Shown in pieces: positions 44,907 through 54,711 of a stretch of DNA of 64,000 nucleotides. Position numbers and translations under genes: made by a program. This DNA is from an uncultured Lachnospiraceae bacterium. GTDB lineage: Bacteria; Bacillota; Clostridia; Lachnospirales; Lachnospiraceae. Positions within the stretch are counted from its first letter, which is position 1. Every line of letters starts with the position of its first letter. The notes under the pieces are model-generated. The model was not told the origin of the DNA. It made no database searches and worked only from the letters and a program-made list of their open reading frames with translations. The stretch lies in NCBI GenBank assembly GCA_900549665.1, contig URPH01000001.1:62001-126000 (forward strand). Reading direction: 5' to 3'.

Positions 44907-45293
44907 TTATTTCACAATCACAATTCCATCCTCTGAGGAATGATTGATTCTTCCAATATTGGATGCATCTCCGACAAAGTAACGGTACTGATCTAAAATC
45001 TGATCTTTTTTCACATCAGAAAGCGCCTGACCCATATCAAGCAAGGTAATATCACGTTCCTTGCCGATATAATCGTATGTATCTCCGGTATTAAAATCCA
45101 AGGAAATATCTTCAAGGCTTATAGCATTGCGTCGTGCATCATTGGTCTGCGGCACACGCTCTTCTGCCTTGGGAAGCTGCACTTCCGCTTGTCTTTTTTG
45201 TTCGTCCTGAGCCTTTATTGTGGCTACATCTACCTGCTTGATCTGCACAGCAGGCCGGTTCTGATAAAAACCGCCAATTGCTCCGATGCCCAT
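44907..45293 (-). CDS. Conserved-looking hypothetical protein, 128 aa
   Basis: I do not recognise the family. The start is placed at the ATG 45293 (MGIGAIGGFYQNRP) with AAGAAGG about 8 nt upstream; the ORF opens earlier at a GTG. It is polar, with a Gln/Lys/Glu-rich middle (about 25-55), no membrane helix and no signal. The C-terminal half (SLDFNTGDTYDYIGKERDI, DQYRYFVGDAS) looks ordered. It has its own terminator and stands alone between yqeG and a divergent acyltransferase gene. Confidence 0.65.
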   Translation of the reverse strand: MGIGAIGGFYQNRPAVQIKQVDVATIKAQDEQKRQAEVQLPKAEERVPQTNDARRNAISLEDISLDFNTGDTYDYIGKERDITLLDMGQALSDVKKDQILDQYRYFVGDASNIGRINHSSEDGIVIVK

Positions 45294-45555
45294 GCTATTC
45301 ACCACCTTCTTGTCCTTTATTATAATATATATCGACCATTTTCGTCAAAAATAAAGTCCCGGATTGAATTTATAAATGAATTTTGTGTTTGAACAACATC
45401 GCGAAACCATTTTTAATCTGCAGAAAATGATATTCGGTTTGACTATAAAAAAGAAGACGGATATACTTATTTTATATGATATCAATGTCCAAATGTCAGA
45501 AAGACGCAGGCAATACGATATCGGTGGGGCAAAAACAACTTATGCGGGGGTATTT

Positions 45556-46491
45556 ATGAATAAAATAACCAACACGAAAGCGCCAAAACGCAATTATGTA
45601 CTGGAGCTTTGGCGTTTTATTTTCTGTATCATGGTATTGGGATTTCATTTTTTCAGTAAAATTGATTCCAGACTTTTTCATGCCGGGTATCTCGGTGTCG
45701 AGTTTTTCTTTCTGGTTTCCGGATACTTTATCGGCAGCTTTTATTTCAGACAACTGGAAGACAAGGATTTTAGAAATCGCCTAAAATCAGTCGGACATTA
45801 TATAATCTCCCGCTTCAAACGTCTGTATCCGCTATATTTTGCAGCCCTTATCATTATGCTCATCATAAAACTCTTAACAGGTCAGCTCACTTTTTCCATG
45901 CTGCCGTCCACATTAAAGGATTGCTATGCAGAATTTTTCATGCTTCAATGGACGCCCTTGGGAAATGAGGTCCTGATCTCCGCAGACTGGTATGTTCCTG
46001 CCGTCTTTTTTGGTGGAATCTTTTTTATCATCCTCTTATCCCTGACCGGAAGGGTCGGCGGCTATCTGTTAGCTCCTGCTATCAGCTTCTTCCTTTATCG
46101 ATATTATTTCCTGTTGATTGGAAAAATAGATATTATTATCTATCATCATTGCATTTTGCGTGGCATTGCCGGTCTTGGACTCGGTATCTTTATTTATTTT
46201 ATCTGCAGCTTAGTTCCTGCAATTCCCGCTAAACTGACCTGGCCTTTCTTTATTTTGTCCAACCTGATCGTTATGGGTGTTTTTATATACAGCCAGTTCG
46301 GGCATCGGTCAAAATGGGATTTCTTTATAATCGGTCTTTACACACTAAGCCTCTTTCTTTTGATGATTGCAGATACTCCCGGAATGCCCGGATCAATGCA
46401 GAAGGCTTTCGGCTTTCTTGGTAAGACCACCTATCCGATATATATTTTACAGATGCCTGTGATCGAACTGATTCTTTCAATCATGTGTTAA
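45556..46491 (+). CDS. Acyltransferase-3 family integral membrane protein
   Basis: A 311-residue protein with about 9-10 membrane helices. The family signature is at the start: ELWRFIFCIMVLGFHFF (catalytic His) and GYLGVEFFFLVSGYF. It probably O-acylates a cell-surface sugar or glycan. I placed the start at the ATG 45556, with GGGGG 5 nt upstream; the frame is open back to 45376, but that part is not family-like. It is slightly shorter than many members. Divergent from the preceding gene. Confidence 0.88.
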   Translation: MNKITNTKAPKRNYVLELWRFIFCIMVLGFHFFSKIDSRLFHAGYLGVEFFFLVSGYFIGSFYFRQLEDKDFRNRLKSVGHYIISRFKRLYPLYFAALIIMLIIKLLTGQLTFSMLPSTLKDCYAEFFMLQWTPLGNEVLISADWYVPAVFFGGIFFIILLSLTGRVGGYLLAPAISFFLYRYYFLLIGKIDIIIYHHCILRGIAGLGLGIFIYFICSLVPAIPAKLTWPFFILSNLIVMGVFIYSQFGHRSKWDFFIIGLYTLSLFLLMIADTPGMPGSMQKAFGFLGKTTYPIYILQMPVIELILSIMC

Positions 46492-46531
46492 AATCCGCAG
46501 ACTTGTTTTAACCCTCTGTTTTTTCACTGCC

Positions 46532-46579
46532 TTTTAACCGGTGCACTATGCCGTAGCAATCCTGTGCGGCTGGTTAAAA
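46532..46579. terminator. Hairpin in the convergent acyltransferase-lipoprotein gap
   Basis: TTTTAACC pairs with GGTTAAAA, with GTGCAC/GTGCGG-type inner pairing. No long T-run, so its role as terminator is uncertain. Confidence 0.45.
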
Positions 46580-46596
46580 TGGTATAAGCAAAGGGC

Positions 46597-47193
46597 TCAG
46601 AAAGAGGTCTGTTCCTCATAAAATGCTTCTCTTGCCTCAGCCGTCAGGTCATCCAGTTCCGAGAAAACCTCGTCGAAATTTTTAGGGAATTGATTTTCAC
46701 CGGTTGCTTCTATCCTGCTTCCATCCACAAATTCCACTTGGAAACTCATGCTATAGCCATCCAAAGCATTGGGATCATATCCACAAAAACCTGCCCAGGA
46801 TGCAACGTTATAGTTTTCCAGAATCGTACGTGCTTTATCAAAGACCTCTTCGTCCACCGGATAATCAAAAATTTCCTCTTCTTCCCCGCCCCAGGGCTCC
46901 ACCCGTACCAGTACCTCTTCCTCCTGTCGGATCAGGCTCACACTCCAGATTTCTTCCACCATCGTTCCATGCACATAATACGTCAGTTCCTGAATATCCG
47001 GAAGCGGTGTACCTTGCGCATTTTCCGGATTCTCCATATTCTCCATATTCTCCGTATTCTCTGTATCTGCCCCTGCAGTCGTCCCATCCGGCATTTTACC
47101 CGGCTTATTTCCAGACCACTTTCCGCAGCCTGCAGCCAACGCCGCCAACGCAGTAAATGTCATAAGCAATATCCAGCCTTTCTTTCCCCTCAT
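46597..47193 (-). CDS. Small lipoprotein with acidic repeats
   Basis: A 198-residue exported protein. The N-terminal signal (2-22) ends in lipobox LAAGC, so Cys23 would be lipidated. A Thr/Glu/Asn/Met repeat stretch (about 42-60, NTENMENMENPEN, from 9-bp DNA repeats near 47030-47065) links to a folded domain with DIQELTYYVHGTM and an NYNVASWAGF segment. No family is recognised. GGAAG lies 7 nt before the ATG. The next lipoprotein gene upstream on the same strand makes a likely pair. Confidence 0.7.
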   Translation of the reverse strand: MRGKKGWILLMTFTALAALAAGCGKWSGNKPGKMPDGTTAGADTENTENMENMENPENAQGTPLPDIQELTYYVHGTMVEEIWSVSLIRQEEEVLVRVEPWGGEEEEIFDYPVDEEVFDKARTILENYNVASWAGFCGYDPNALDGYSMSFQVEFVDGSRIEATGENQFPKNFDEVFSELDDLTAEAREAFYEEQTSF

Positions 47194-47319
47194 AAGTCAC
47201 TTCCATCTCCTTTTTGATCCAGTTTTAAATCGGCTCCCATTCTCCGGTCAGATAATCCATTCGATAAACTGATCCGGATGCTCTGTTCCAAACGCAAAGA
47301 TTGTGCAGGCAATACATTT

Positions 47320-48786
47320 TTAACGATATGACACCTGCGTAATACCCTCCGGATAATCCACCCCCTGCATTTCATCCCTCACAGTACAGCCGGAAAATTC
47401 GATAATATTGGTCGGCGGGTTATATCCATCCTCCAGAAAGATCTGATACTCATTATCTCTGAACAGGCAATTCTCAAAGTTGACCGAAAGAGAGTCCTGA
47501 CAGGTTATAAATGGACTACCCTCTGATTTTATTTTGTTTCCTATGATCTTGCAATCATCCAGATCGACACCATAGCAATCAATGAAAGAAAACATACTGT
47601 ATTGTTCACTGGTCATAAAGCTGCATTTCGTAAATGTCACCATTTCCGCTGACGAAAGCCACACAAGGCCATAGGTACACTCATAAATATCTGTATCCTC
47701 CATCGTTAAACCGAAGAGATTATAAGCTTCTATCCCATAGGTTCCGCTTCCATATAAGTTACAGTTATCAATTGCTACATAACTACACTGATCAAGGTAA
47801 ATCACACTTCCGGTACAATATCCGGGTTCCACCTCATGCCCACAGATCAGACCGCGAAGCGTAATCTCCTGACATTCTTCAAACCCCAGAGCTCTTGCAT
47901 AGGAATTCTCCGTACTAATTTCTACTCTGGCCCCCTCTTCTGCTTCGATACACAGATTCCATACATTCCGCACCGTATACTCTGCCAGTCCATCATAACT
48001 CTTTATCCAGTCAATATTGGGATTTGTAATACTATCACAGTTAAGCTCACTAAAATTATACGTTCCCTCCTTCAGGATAATCTTTGTTCTGCTCTGAATG
48101 GCCTTTGCCAGCTCCTGCACGGTAGCTACCGTTACCTCATTCAAATACTGATATTCCTTTATCTGCTCCATTTCCTTTGATCCTTCCCGCAGATAGGTAC
48201 AGATCATTACATGTTCTACTCCCAGCTCCTTCCCGGAAAACTGTTCGCAATAACGGAGTTCGTTTTCTCCAGTCAAGGTCAGTGTACGAACCGTCTCATT
48301 TCCATCAAATCGGTTTTTCAACCTTGCGACAGGCTGACCATCCGAATCAGGATCCTGCTTTACGAGAGCCATTCCCTGAATCGATTCGTTTCCGTATCCG
48401 GTGCTGCTGTAATCCGCATACAGACTGTTTTCTTCATCGTATATGAGAAACTCGGAAAATAACCCCTCCTGCTCTGCAAAATAGTATGTATTATCGACCG
48501 ATGGTTCTGTATCATCTACAGAATCACTATACTCAAAACCAACAAGTACCCAGTTTCCGCAGAAATCATCCCAGTCCACATCTGTGGATTCATTTGCTTC
48601 TGCTTCTGCTTCTGTTTCCGTTTTCGTTTTTGTTTCTGTCTCAGCATCTGCTTCTGCTTCCTGCTTCGTTTCCGGCTTTGAAATCAATTCTTTATCATCC
48701 GGATTTTTCCCGCATGCACTCAATAATACGACAGAAAGCAGGCCTGTTATGATCCGTATTACCCATTTTAACTGTACTTTTTTCAT
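47320..48786 (-). CDS. Lipoprotein with right-handed beta-helix domain
   Basis: A 488-residue exported protein. The signal ends in lipobox LLSAC (about Cys25). A charged Glu/Thr/Lys/Ala linker (about 38-70) precedes a domain of unknown type. From about 225 the text shows beta-helix coils: ITLRGLICG, VAIDNCNLYGSGTYGIEAYN, LTMEDTDIYECTYGLV, FTKCSF and VDLDDCKIIGN. Such right-handed parallel helices occur in polysaccharide lyases and surface proteins; no catalytic site is evident. The start is the ATG at 48786 with GGAGGGG 7 nt upstream. Confidence 0.8.
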   Translation of the reverse strand: MKKVQLKWVIRIITGLLSVVLLSACGKNPDDKELISKPETKQEAEADAETETKTKTETEAEAEANESTDVDWDDFCGNWVLVGFEYSDSVDDTEPSVDNTYYFAEQEGLFSEFLIYDEENSLYADYSSTGYGNESIQGMALVKQDPDSDGQPVARLKNRFDGNETVRTLTLTGENELRYCEQFSGKELGVEHVMICTYLREGSKEMEQIKEYQYLNEVTVATVQELAKAIQSRTKIILKEGTYNFSELNCDSITNPNIDWIKSYDGLAEYTVRNVWNLCIEAEEGARVEISTENSYARALGFEECQEITLRGLICGHEVEPGYCTGSVIYLDQCSYVAIDNCNLYGSGTYGIEAYNLFGLTMEDTDIYECTYGLVWLSSAEMVTFTKCSFMTSEQYSMFSFIDCYGVDLDDCKIIGNKIKSEGSPFITCQDSLSVNFENCLFRDNEYQIFLEDGYNPPTNIIEFSGCTVRDEMQGVDYPEGITQVSYR

Positions 48787-49027
48787 ATCAATCCCCTCCA
48801 CACGTGTGCTTTATAATTTATCCCTTTCTTCCTTTATACCCTATTTTAGTCATTTCGTATATACCAATGATTAAAAAAAGATAGACGTAATGTGATCTGC
48901 GTGATCAATTAATGCATTTTTTTCGGAATGATTTTGTGGTATACTGTGCATGATATAAGTTTCTTTTGTTAAATACACCGTATCGGTGCAGGAAATCACA
49001 ATATTATTTAAAAGACGTAAAGCAAAA

Positions 49028-49780
49028 ATGAATCAGACAACAACGACCTCCACAACTTCACCAACAACAAACATTCCCATTACTTTCGCAAAGGAATACA
49101 GCCATTCACAGACCGTCAAAATCGGCTGTTCAGACTGCAAAGGCTGCAATAAATGCTGTGAAAATATGGACAACTCTATTATTCTGGATCCATATGACAT
49201 GTGGCAGTTTACCTCTACTTTAAAGCTTTCAGACGGCTCTTATGCCACTTACGAGATCCTCACTTCCGAGGATGGTCCCCTGGAGCTTACGAGTCATGAA
49301 GGTCTGATCATGCCCAATATCAAAATGGTTGCGGATGAACGTTTTGCGCATATCAATCCGGACCGTGGAGTCTGTCCGTTTTTAAATGCCCAGGGCAGAT
49401 GCTCCATCCATCCGATCCGTACCGGGCTCTGCCGTCTCTACCCTCTGGGACGCAATTTTTATCCGGACAGACTGACCTATTTTATCTTAAACGAAGACCT
49501 CGGCTGTCCTGCCAAAAACAAGTCCTATGTCCGGATTGCTGACTGGCTCGAAATTACCGATTTGGACCAGTACGAAGCCTTCCAGTTAAAATGGCATCAA
49601 ATAAAGCTGCAGACCAAAGCAAAAATGCAGGATCCACAGCTTCCTTTTGAAACAAAAAAGATGCTCTCTATCGAATTTTTAAACTGCTTTTATAAAACAC
49701 CCTATCCAAAGGATTTTTATCAGGAATTTTATAAACGGGCTGATGCGTTTATAATACAATTGGCTCAAAACGAAGCCTGA
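49028..49780 (+). CDS. YkgJ-family cysteine-cluster protein
   Basis: A 250-residue cytoplasmic protein. It has the zinc/iron-chelating cluster GCSDCKGCNKCCENM (about 33-47), a DPYDMW segment, and later CPFLNAQGRCSIHPIRTGLCRLYPLG, as in the YkgJ family (metal-binding, function unknown). The start is unsure: the ATG at 49028 begins the polar NQTTTTST tail but lacks a clear ribosome site, and a GTG at 48986 also opens the frame. The 3' end overlaps the convergent glycoside-hydrolase gene by 32 nt. Confidence 0.83.
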   Translation: MNQTTTTSTTSPTTNIPITFAKEYSHSQTVKIGCSDCKGCNKCCENMDNSIILDPYDMWQFTSTLKLSDGSYATYEILTSEDGPLELTSHEGLIMPNIKMVADERFAHINPDRGVCPFLNAQGRCSIHPIRTGLCRLYPLGRNFYPDRLTYFILNEDLGCPAKNKSYVRIADWLEITDLDQYEAFQLKWHQIKLQTKAKMQDPQLPFETKKMLSIEFLNCFYKTPYPKDFYQEFYKRADAFIIQLAQNEA

Positions 49781-51209
49781 TATCCGGCAGTGAATTCAGT
49801 GTATAATAGTAATTGACTGCCCAGTCCTCTCCCTGTGAAGGATCATTTTCGCCGCTCGCCGGAGGTGCAAATATATGCAGATCCATTTCACACGGTCCTG
49901 TGATCTTCCGGTCAAAAAATGCGGGCATAAAATCAACGAATCTCACACCACTTGCCTTGTAAAACCATCTTCCGTTCAGTTCCATCATCAAATTAGCATC
50001 TGCTAACTCATCCTTGAAGTAAGCCTCTGCAAACACCGGATTGCCTTCCAAAGATAATGTAACAGAAAGACCTTCTGCATCTTCGGCTCCCCCCCAGCGT
50101 AAAACAGCCGGCAGATTCGTCTCTTCCTGCACTTCTATTCCCGGCTTAAAGAAATCATCATTGATAATCTCCCTATATGCAGAAAGCACAGGCTGCTCAA
50201 TTCCAACCTCGGCATTGTTGGGATCTGTGATCTCCAGCCCCAGTCTGCCATCATCCCTGAACTGGTAAAATGTCAGTCCGCTGAACCATCTCTCTGTATC
50301 TTCCTTTACCATGCGGCAGAATTCCTGTACCATCTTTACCTGATCAAACGGTCCGGTCACATCACCATCCGCATTAAATTCCGACATTACCATCGGCTTT
50401 GCCACGCCATCATTCAGTTCCTTAAAGCGCTCAAAGCTCCGTTTGGTCAGCTCATAAACAGTCTCAACCTGATCGCGCTTATGCTGGAAGTTATCTTTTT
50501 CGGCTACCTCATACGGCCAGCCCCAGTTGAGCGCCATATACTTATCAACCGACCAGATATCCGTCGTCCGGACAGCCTCGGTAAATTCTTTTTCATATAA
50601 AATCTCTTTTACATCCGGATCGGGATCTTCAATTCCGCCAATACAGAGGATGGTCTGTACGTTCGGCGCATATTCTTTGATGATCTTATGAAAACGCACG
50701 TAAAAATCCGCAATCTCCTGATAGGACGCCCTTTTATTGAAGGAAAACCAGTTGCCGGTTGCCTCATGATTGACCCGGAGCATCATACGCCCAAATGGCC
50801 GCAGATCCCTCGCTATTGCAATAATATGCTCATCCGTTACATGCGGATCACAGGTAAGTGTCAGGATCACATCCTGACCATGCTTTCTGACATCACGCAT
50901 ACAGGTAAAGGGCTCTCCATCATGATTTCCATTAAGACCGCCTCCATATGTGAAGTAATCATCATACGGATAATCCCATGCAAACGTCACCTCCTGATCG
51001 GCATAGGCATCCCTCGCACGGGCAGGCCACCCCTTATCAAGCGGATAATAACAATACATCAGATTGATTCCTCTGTGCGGTCTGTGCATTTTTTGTAATA
51101 TATAATCTTGGTTTACATAACTTCCTCTTTCGCTGCCATCGCCCAGATCAACGGCAAACTTGGCAGGGGTCAGTAAAATTTTCTTTAAACGATCCATCTT
51201 CTGCTCCAT
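49749..51209 (-). CDS. GH26-like glycoside hydrolase, apparently intracellular
   Basis: A 486-residue protein whose central TIM-barrel resembles clan GH-A/GH26. The acid-base Glu candidate is in LRVNHEATGNWFSF and the nucleophile candidate in MVMSEFNADGD. An N-terminal part (HRGINLMYCYYPLDKGW) and a C-terminal beta-type domain (from about 370) flank it. No signal peptide is visible, so it would act on imported oligosaccharides, or be released some other way. Starts at 51209 (AGGG 7-8 nt upstream) and 51197 are both plausible. Substrate (mannan-type?) is a guess. Confidence 0.7.
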   Translation of the reverse strand: MEQKMDRLKKILLTPAKFAVDLGDGSERGSYVNQDYILQKMHRPHRGINLMYCYYPLDKGWPARARDAYADQEVTFAWDYPYDDYFTYGGGLNGNHDGEPFTCMRDVRKHGQDVILTLTCDPHVTDEHIIAIARDLRPFGRMMLRVNHEATGNWFSFNKRASYQEIADFYVRFHKIIKEYAPNVQTILCIGGIEDPDPDVKEILYEKEFTEAVRTTDIWSVDKYMALNWGWPYEVAEKDNFQHKRDQVETVYELTKRSFERFKELNDGVAKPMVMSEFNADGDVTGPFDQVKMVQEFCRMVKEDTERWFSGLTFYQFRDDGRLGLEITDPNNAEVGIEQPVLSAYREIINDDFFKPGIEVQEETNLPAVLRWGGAEDAEGLSVTLSLEGNPVFAEAYFKDELADANLMMELNGRWFYKASGVRFVDFMPAFFDRKITGPCEMDLHIFAPPASGENDPSQGEDWAVNYYYTLNSLPDIRLRFEPIVL

Positions 51210-51397
51210 TCTTTTTCCCTGATATTTTTCTTTTTTATCATACAATTTATCTGAAAGAAATGCCAGTCAAAATCCGCTTTTTGCCATCTTTTAGCGGAAA
51301 AACACCGAAATACTATTTACTATTTTTCCAAAATGTTTTAGTATTTTAGGTAATGAAATAAAAATCATATTATTATAAGGAAAAGGAGATATTGAAT

Positions 51398-53062
51398 ATG
51401 AATCTTTCACCTCTTCAGAAGGCAAGATATGAGTACACTCCCAAGCTTCCGGGAATGCTCAGAAACGGTATTTCAGAAATCTGTGTAAAGGAAGGCGCCG
51501 AAACATCAAGTGTTGCTGATCAGGACAAGATCAAAGCACTCTTCCCCAACACATACGGAAAAAAGGAAATCACATTTGAAAAAGGTCAGAACACAGCTGC
51601 TGCCAAAAAACAGGTAGTCGGTGTTATTCTTTCCGGCGGACAGGCTCCCGGCGGACACAATGTTATCACAGGTCTCTATGATGCATTAAAAGCAACCAAC
51701 AAAGACAATGAGCTTCTTGGTTTCAAGGGTGGCCCGGACGGACTTTTAAATAATGATTATGTTACATTTGATGATGCTTTCATCGACGCATACAGAAATA
51801 CAGGTGGTTTTGATATCATCGGTTCCGGCCGTACAAAGCTCGAAACCAAAGAACAGTTTGCTATCGTTGCTGACAACGCAAAGAAAAACGGACTGACAGC
51901 TATCGTTATCATCGGTGGTGACGATTCCAACACTAACGCTGCTACACTTGCTGAATACATGGCAGCTAACAACACCGGTATCCAGGTAATCGGATGCCCT
52001 AAGACAATCGACGGCGACTTAAAGAACGAAGATATCGAAGCTTCTTTCGGTTTTGATACAGCTACCAAGACATACTCAGAAGTAATCGGTAACATCGAAA
52101 GAGATGCCAACTCAGCAAAGAAATACTGGCATTTTGTAAAGGTTATGGGACGTAGCGCTTCGCACGTTGCTTTGGAATGTGCTCTTGAAACACAGCCCAA
52201 CATCTGCTTAATCGGTGAAGAAGTAAAAGCTAAAAAGATGTCTCTTGCACAGATCGCAGGCCAGATCGCTGACTCTGTAGAAAAACGTGCAGCTAACGGT
52301 GACAACTTCGGTGTTGCTATCATCCCCGAAGGTATCGTAGAATTCGTTCCCGAGTTCTCAGTGCTGATCGCAGAGATCAACGAGCTTCTTGCCGGCAGCA
52401 AAACAGAAGAATTTAATGCTCTTCCTGACTGGGCTGCAAAATATGCATTCATCGAAAGCGGACTTACCAAAGAATCCATGGCAGTATTTGCTATGCTTCC
52501 CCAGTTCGTTCAGCAGCAGTTATTCTTAGAAAGAGATCCTCACGGAAACGTACAGGTATCCTTGATCGAATCTGAGAAATTATTCTCTGCATTAGTAAAA
52601 GACGAACTCGAAAAGAGAAAAGCAGCCGGCACATACAAAGGAAAATTCAGTGCATTACATCACTTCTTCGGATACGAAGGAAGATGTGCATTCCCTTCAA
52701 ACTTCGATGCTGACTACTGCTACTCACTTGGTTACAATGCATTCATGCTGATTTCTTACGGCTATACCGGATATCTTTCAAAAGTATCCAACCTTTCTAA
52801 ACCTGCTGACGAATGGGTTGCAGGTGGTATGCCGATCACCAAGATGATGAACATGGAAAGAAGAAACGGTGAAGACAAACCGGTTATCCGCAAAGCTTTA
52901 GTAGAGCTTGACGGTGCTCCTTTCAAATACTTCGAAGCTCACAGAGATGCATGGGCTGTTGAAACAGCATTTACTTATCCCGGTGCTATCCAGTATTACG
53001 GACCTTCAGAAGTATGTGATCTGACAACAAGAACACTTGCTTTAGAAAAAGGTGTTAACTAA
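51398..53062 (+). CDS. pfp: Diphosphate-dependent fructose-6-phosphate 1-phosphotransferase
   Basis: A 554-residue PPi-PFK of the long type. It has GVILSGGQAPGGHNVI (N-terminal phosphate loop), IIGGDDSNTNAATLAEY (DD of the PPi-binding site; ATP enzymes have Gly in that position), GCPKTIDGDLKN (the TIDGD motif), and FGFDTATKTYSE. It uses pyrophosphate reversibly in glycolysis. Codon use shows the strong bias of a highly expressed gene. GGAG lies 9 nt before the ATG at 51398. With ppdK in the same window it indicates PPi-linked glycolysis. Confidence 0.94.
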   Translation: MNLSPLQKARYEYTPKLPGMLRNGISEICVKEGAETSSVADQDKIKALFPNTYGKKEITFEKGQNTAAAKKQVVGVILSGGQAPGGHNVITGLYDALKATNKDNELLGFKGGPDGLLNNDYVTFDDAFIDAYRNTGGFDIIGSGRTKLETKEQFAIVADNAKKNGLTAIVIIGGDDSNTNAATLAEYMAANNTGIQVIGCPKTIDGDLKNEDIEASFGFDTATKTYSEVIGNIERDANSAKKYWHFVKVMGRSASHVALECALETQPNICLIGEEVKAKKMSLAQIAGQIADSVEKRAANGDNFGVAIIPEGIVEFVPEFSVLIAEINELLAGSKTEEFNALPDWAAKYAFIESGLTKESMAVFAMLPQFVQQQLFLERDPHGNVQVSLIESEKLFSALVKDELEKRKAAGTYKGKFSALHHFFGYEGRCAFPSNFDADYCYSLGYNAFMLISYGYTGYLSKVSNLSKPADEWVAGGMPITKMMNMERRNGEDKPVIRKALVELDGAPFKYFEAHRDAWAVETAFTYPGAIQYYGPSEVCDLTTRTLALEKGVN

Positions 53063-53073
53063 AAGTTGGTATT

Positions 53074-53110
53074 AAAAAGCCCCCAGTCATAATGACTGGG
53101 GGCTTTTTTA
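53074..53110 (+). terminator. pfp terminator
   Basis: AAAAAGCCCCCAGTCAT pairs with ATGACTGGGGGCTTTTT: a very strong symmetric terminator 12 nt past the stop. Confidence 0.95.
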
Positions 53111-53182
53111 GCTTTCACAGAACGCAAGAATCTGCTGCTTTAGGATGCTCCCTCCTTACCTGACACCTTTTAATACACACAT

Positions 53183-54622
53183 CTATTTACCGCTTTCTGT
53201 AACTTTCCACACACCACTTTTATTACTGCCTACACGAACAACAATTCCTGCTTCTTTCAACTTCTTAACCTGTTTTTCTACGGTTCTTCTTGTTACTCCT
53301 ATTGCTTCAGCAATCTCATCAAGTGTACTTTCCGGTTTTTCACACATCAATCCGGCTATTTTAGCAGCACTTTCTCCGAACTTATCACGAATATCCTCAT
53401 TTATCCTGTCTTTTTCCCGAACTTCTCCCGAATTATTTGATGCAAGTTCGGTATTACGGAACATATTCACTCGGAAACTTCCACCTATTTCAAGAAGCTC
53501 TGGTTCTCTAAGTCCGGCGCATTTACAGTTTTCCAATAATCTCGGAATACCGCTACCCCATTGTTCAATAATTTTCATATAGGTAAATGCACTTACAATA
53601 CCTCTGTTTCTTGCCTGACAGCAACCGGATTTTAAATCTTCAATACTGAGACCACCTATCAGCATTCCCGGTGAAGTAATCTCCAGCCTGTCATCGTAAA
53701 GTGCCACCTGTACCTTTGCAGGCTCTAAATAAGACCTATGAACAACCGCATTGGCAATCAGTTCTCGAATGCTATCAATCGGCAGTTCATACACATCTCT
53801 GCGTTGTATTCCGTTAAATTCTGCTCCCATACGAATATTTCTAAGAACAAACTGATATGCTTCATCCACCTGTTCATAAATCGGTCCGTCATATTCTTTC
53901 CTGTCCAAAAAAACTGCTCTATTTGTACCCTTAAACACACCACATTGTATAGTAGCATTCAGATTATCATTTTGTGCCAGCAACATATATCCATTGGTTG
54001 GCACTACCTTACCATCCTGCATTTGCAACAATCCCCAAGACAGCAGATTCTTCTTTGAAATCTTCTTTACAGATTCTTCTTCCTGCTTATTTCTGCATTG
54101 CCCGAGAGCATACTGATACATCTTATCGCATAGTGCTTCAATTTTTTCCTCAGTGACCGTTTCCCCCACCGCAATTATCTGGTCATAACTTCTTTTTGCA
54201 CCCTGAAATTCCAACTCTTTTACAATGTAATCATCTGCCACTCTTGTAGAACCGTGAACTCTGATATATACACCATCCGGCTTTCCTTCGGATTTCAAAT
54301 AATATGGTCTGCTCTTACCCGGATATACCTGCACGATAATAACGGTTTTCTCCTCTATGCCCTGATATTTAATATCGAAATCAATCGTCGGCTCACAACT
54401 GTCCATAATTGCATTAGAAATGGAATCTGACACTTCAAACACTTTTTCCTGTGGGATACCTGTAACCTTCCATGTATTATTTTCCACGCCAAATATAAGC
54501 AGACCACCTGCACAATTTGCATAAGCTACTGCTGTTTTGGTATACTTCTTACTATTCGCCGGAATCATTTCTTTATATTCAACTTCTTTTGACTCTCCGT
54601 TTAAGATTTCTTCCACTGTCAT
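53183..54622 (-). CDS. AlbA_2/HATPase_c_4 DNA-binding regulator
   Basis: A 479-residue protein. The N-terminal AlbA_2 (Schlafen-like) domain has ESKEVEYKEMIP, AYANCAGGLLIFGVEN and DGVYIRVHGST. A GHKL-type ATPase piece follows (about 290-370, with IRELIANAVVHRSYLEPAKVQV and GIVSAFTYMKIIEQWGSGIPR), and a winged helix-turn-helix ends it (TLDEIAEAIGVTRRTVEKQVKKL). Such proteins are thought to be regulators and are common in mobile or accessory DNA. The start is the ATG at 54622 with GGAGGA upstream. It forms a pair with a small excisionase-like gene 90 nt upstream. Confidence 0.87.
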   Translation of the reverse strand: MTVEEILNGESKEVEYKEMIPANSKKYTKTAVAYANCAGGLLIFGVENNTWKVTGIPQEKVFEVSDSISNAIMDSCEPTIDFDIKYQGIEEKTVIIVQVYPGKSRPYYLKSEGKPDGVYIRVHGSTRVADDYIVKELEFQGAKRSYDQIIAVGETVTEEKIEALCDKMYQYALGQCRNKQEEESVKKISKKNLLSWGLLQMQDGKVVPTNGYMLLAQNDNLNATIQCGVFKGTNRAVFLDRKEYDGPIYEQVDEAYQFVLRNIRMGAEFNGIQRRDVYELPIDSIRELIANAVVHRSYLEPAKVQVALYDDRLEITSPGMLIGGLSIEDLKSGCCQARNRGIVSAFTYMKIIEQWGSGIPRLLENCKCAGLREPELLEIGGSFRVNMFRNTELASNNSGEVREKDRINEDIRDKFGESAAKIAGLMCEKPESTLDEIAEAIGVTRRTVEKQVKKLKEAGIVVRVGSNKSGVWKVTESGK

Positions 54623-54711
54623 GTCATTCCTCCAACACTTCTCCAATTGGGTAAACACTGTTTCCCCAATTCATTATTCTACCCAAAAAGTTTCACAATA
54701 CACTTATTTAC

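Noticed and set aside
47190..47375. 61-codon minus-strand ORF between the two lipoproteins
   Set aside because: It overlaps the ends of both neighbours and lacks a start signal; composition looks like out-of-frame reading.
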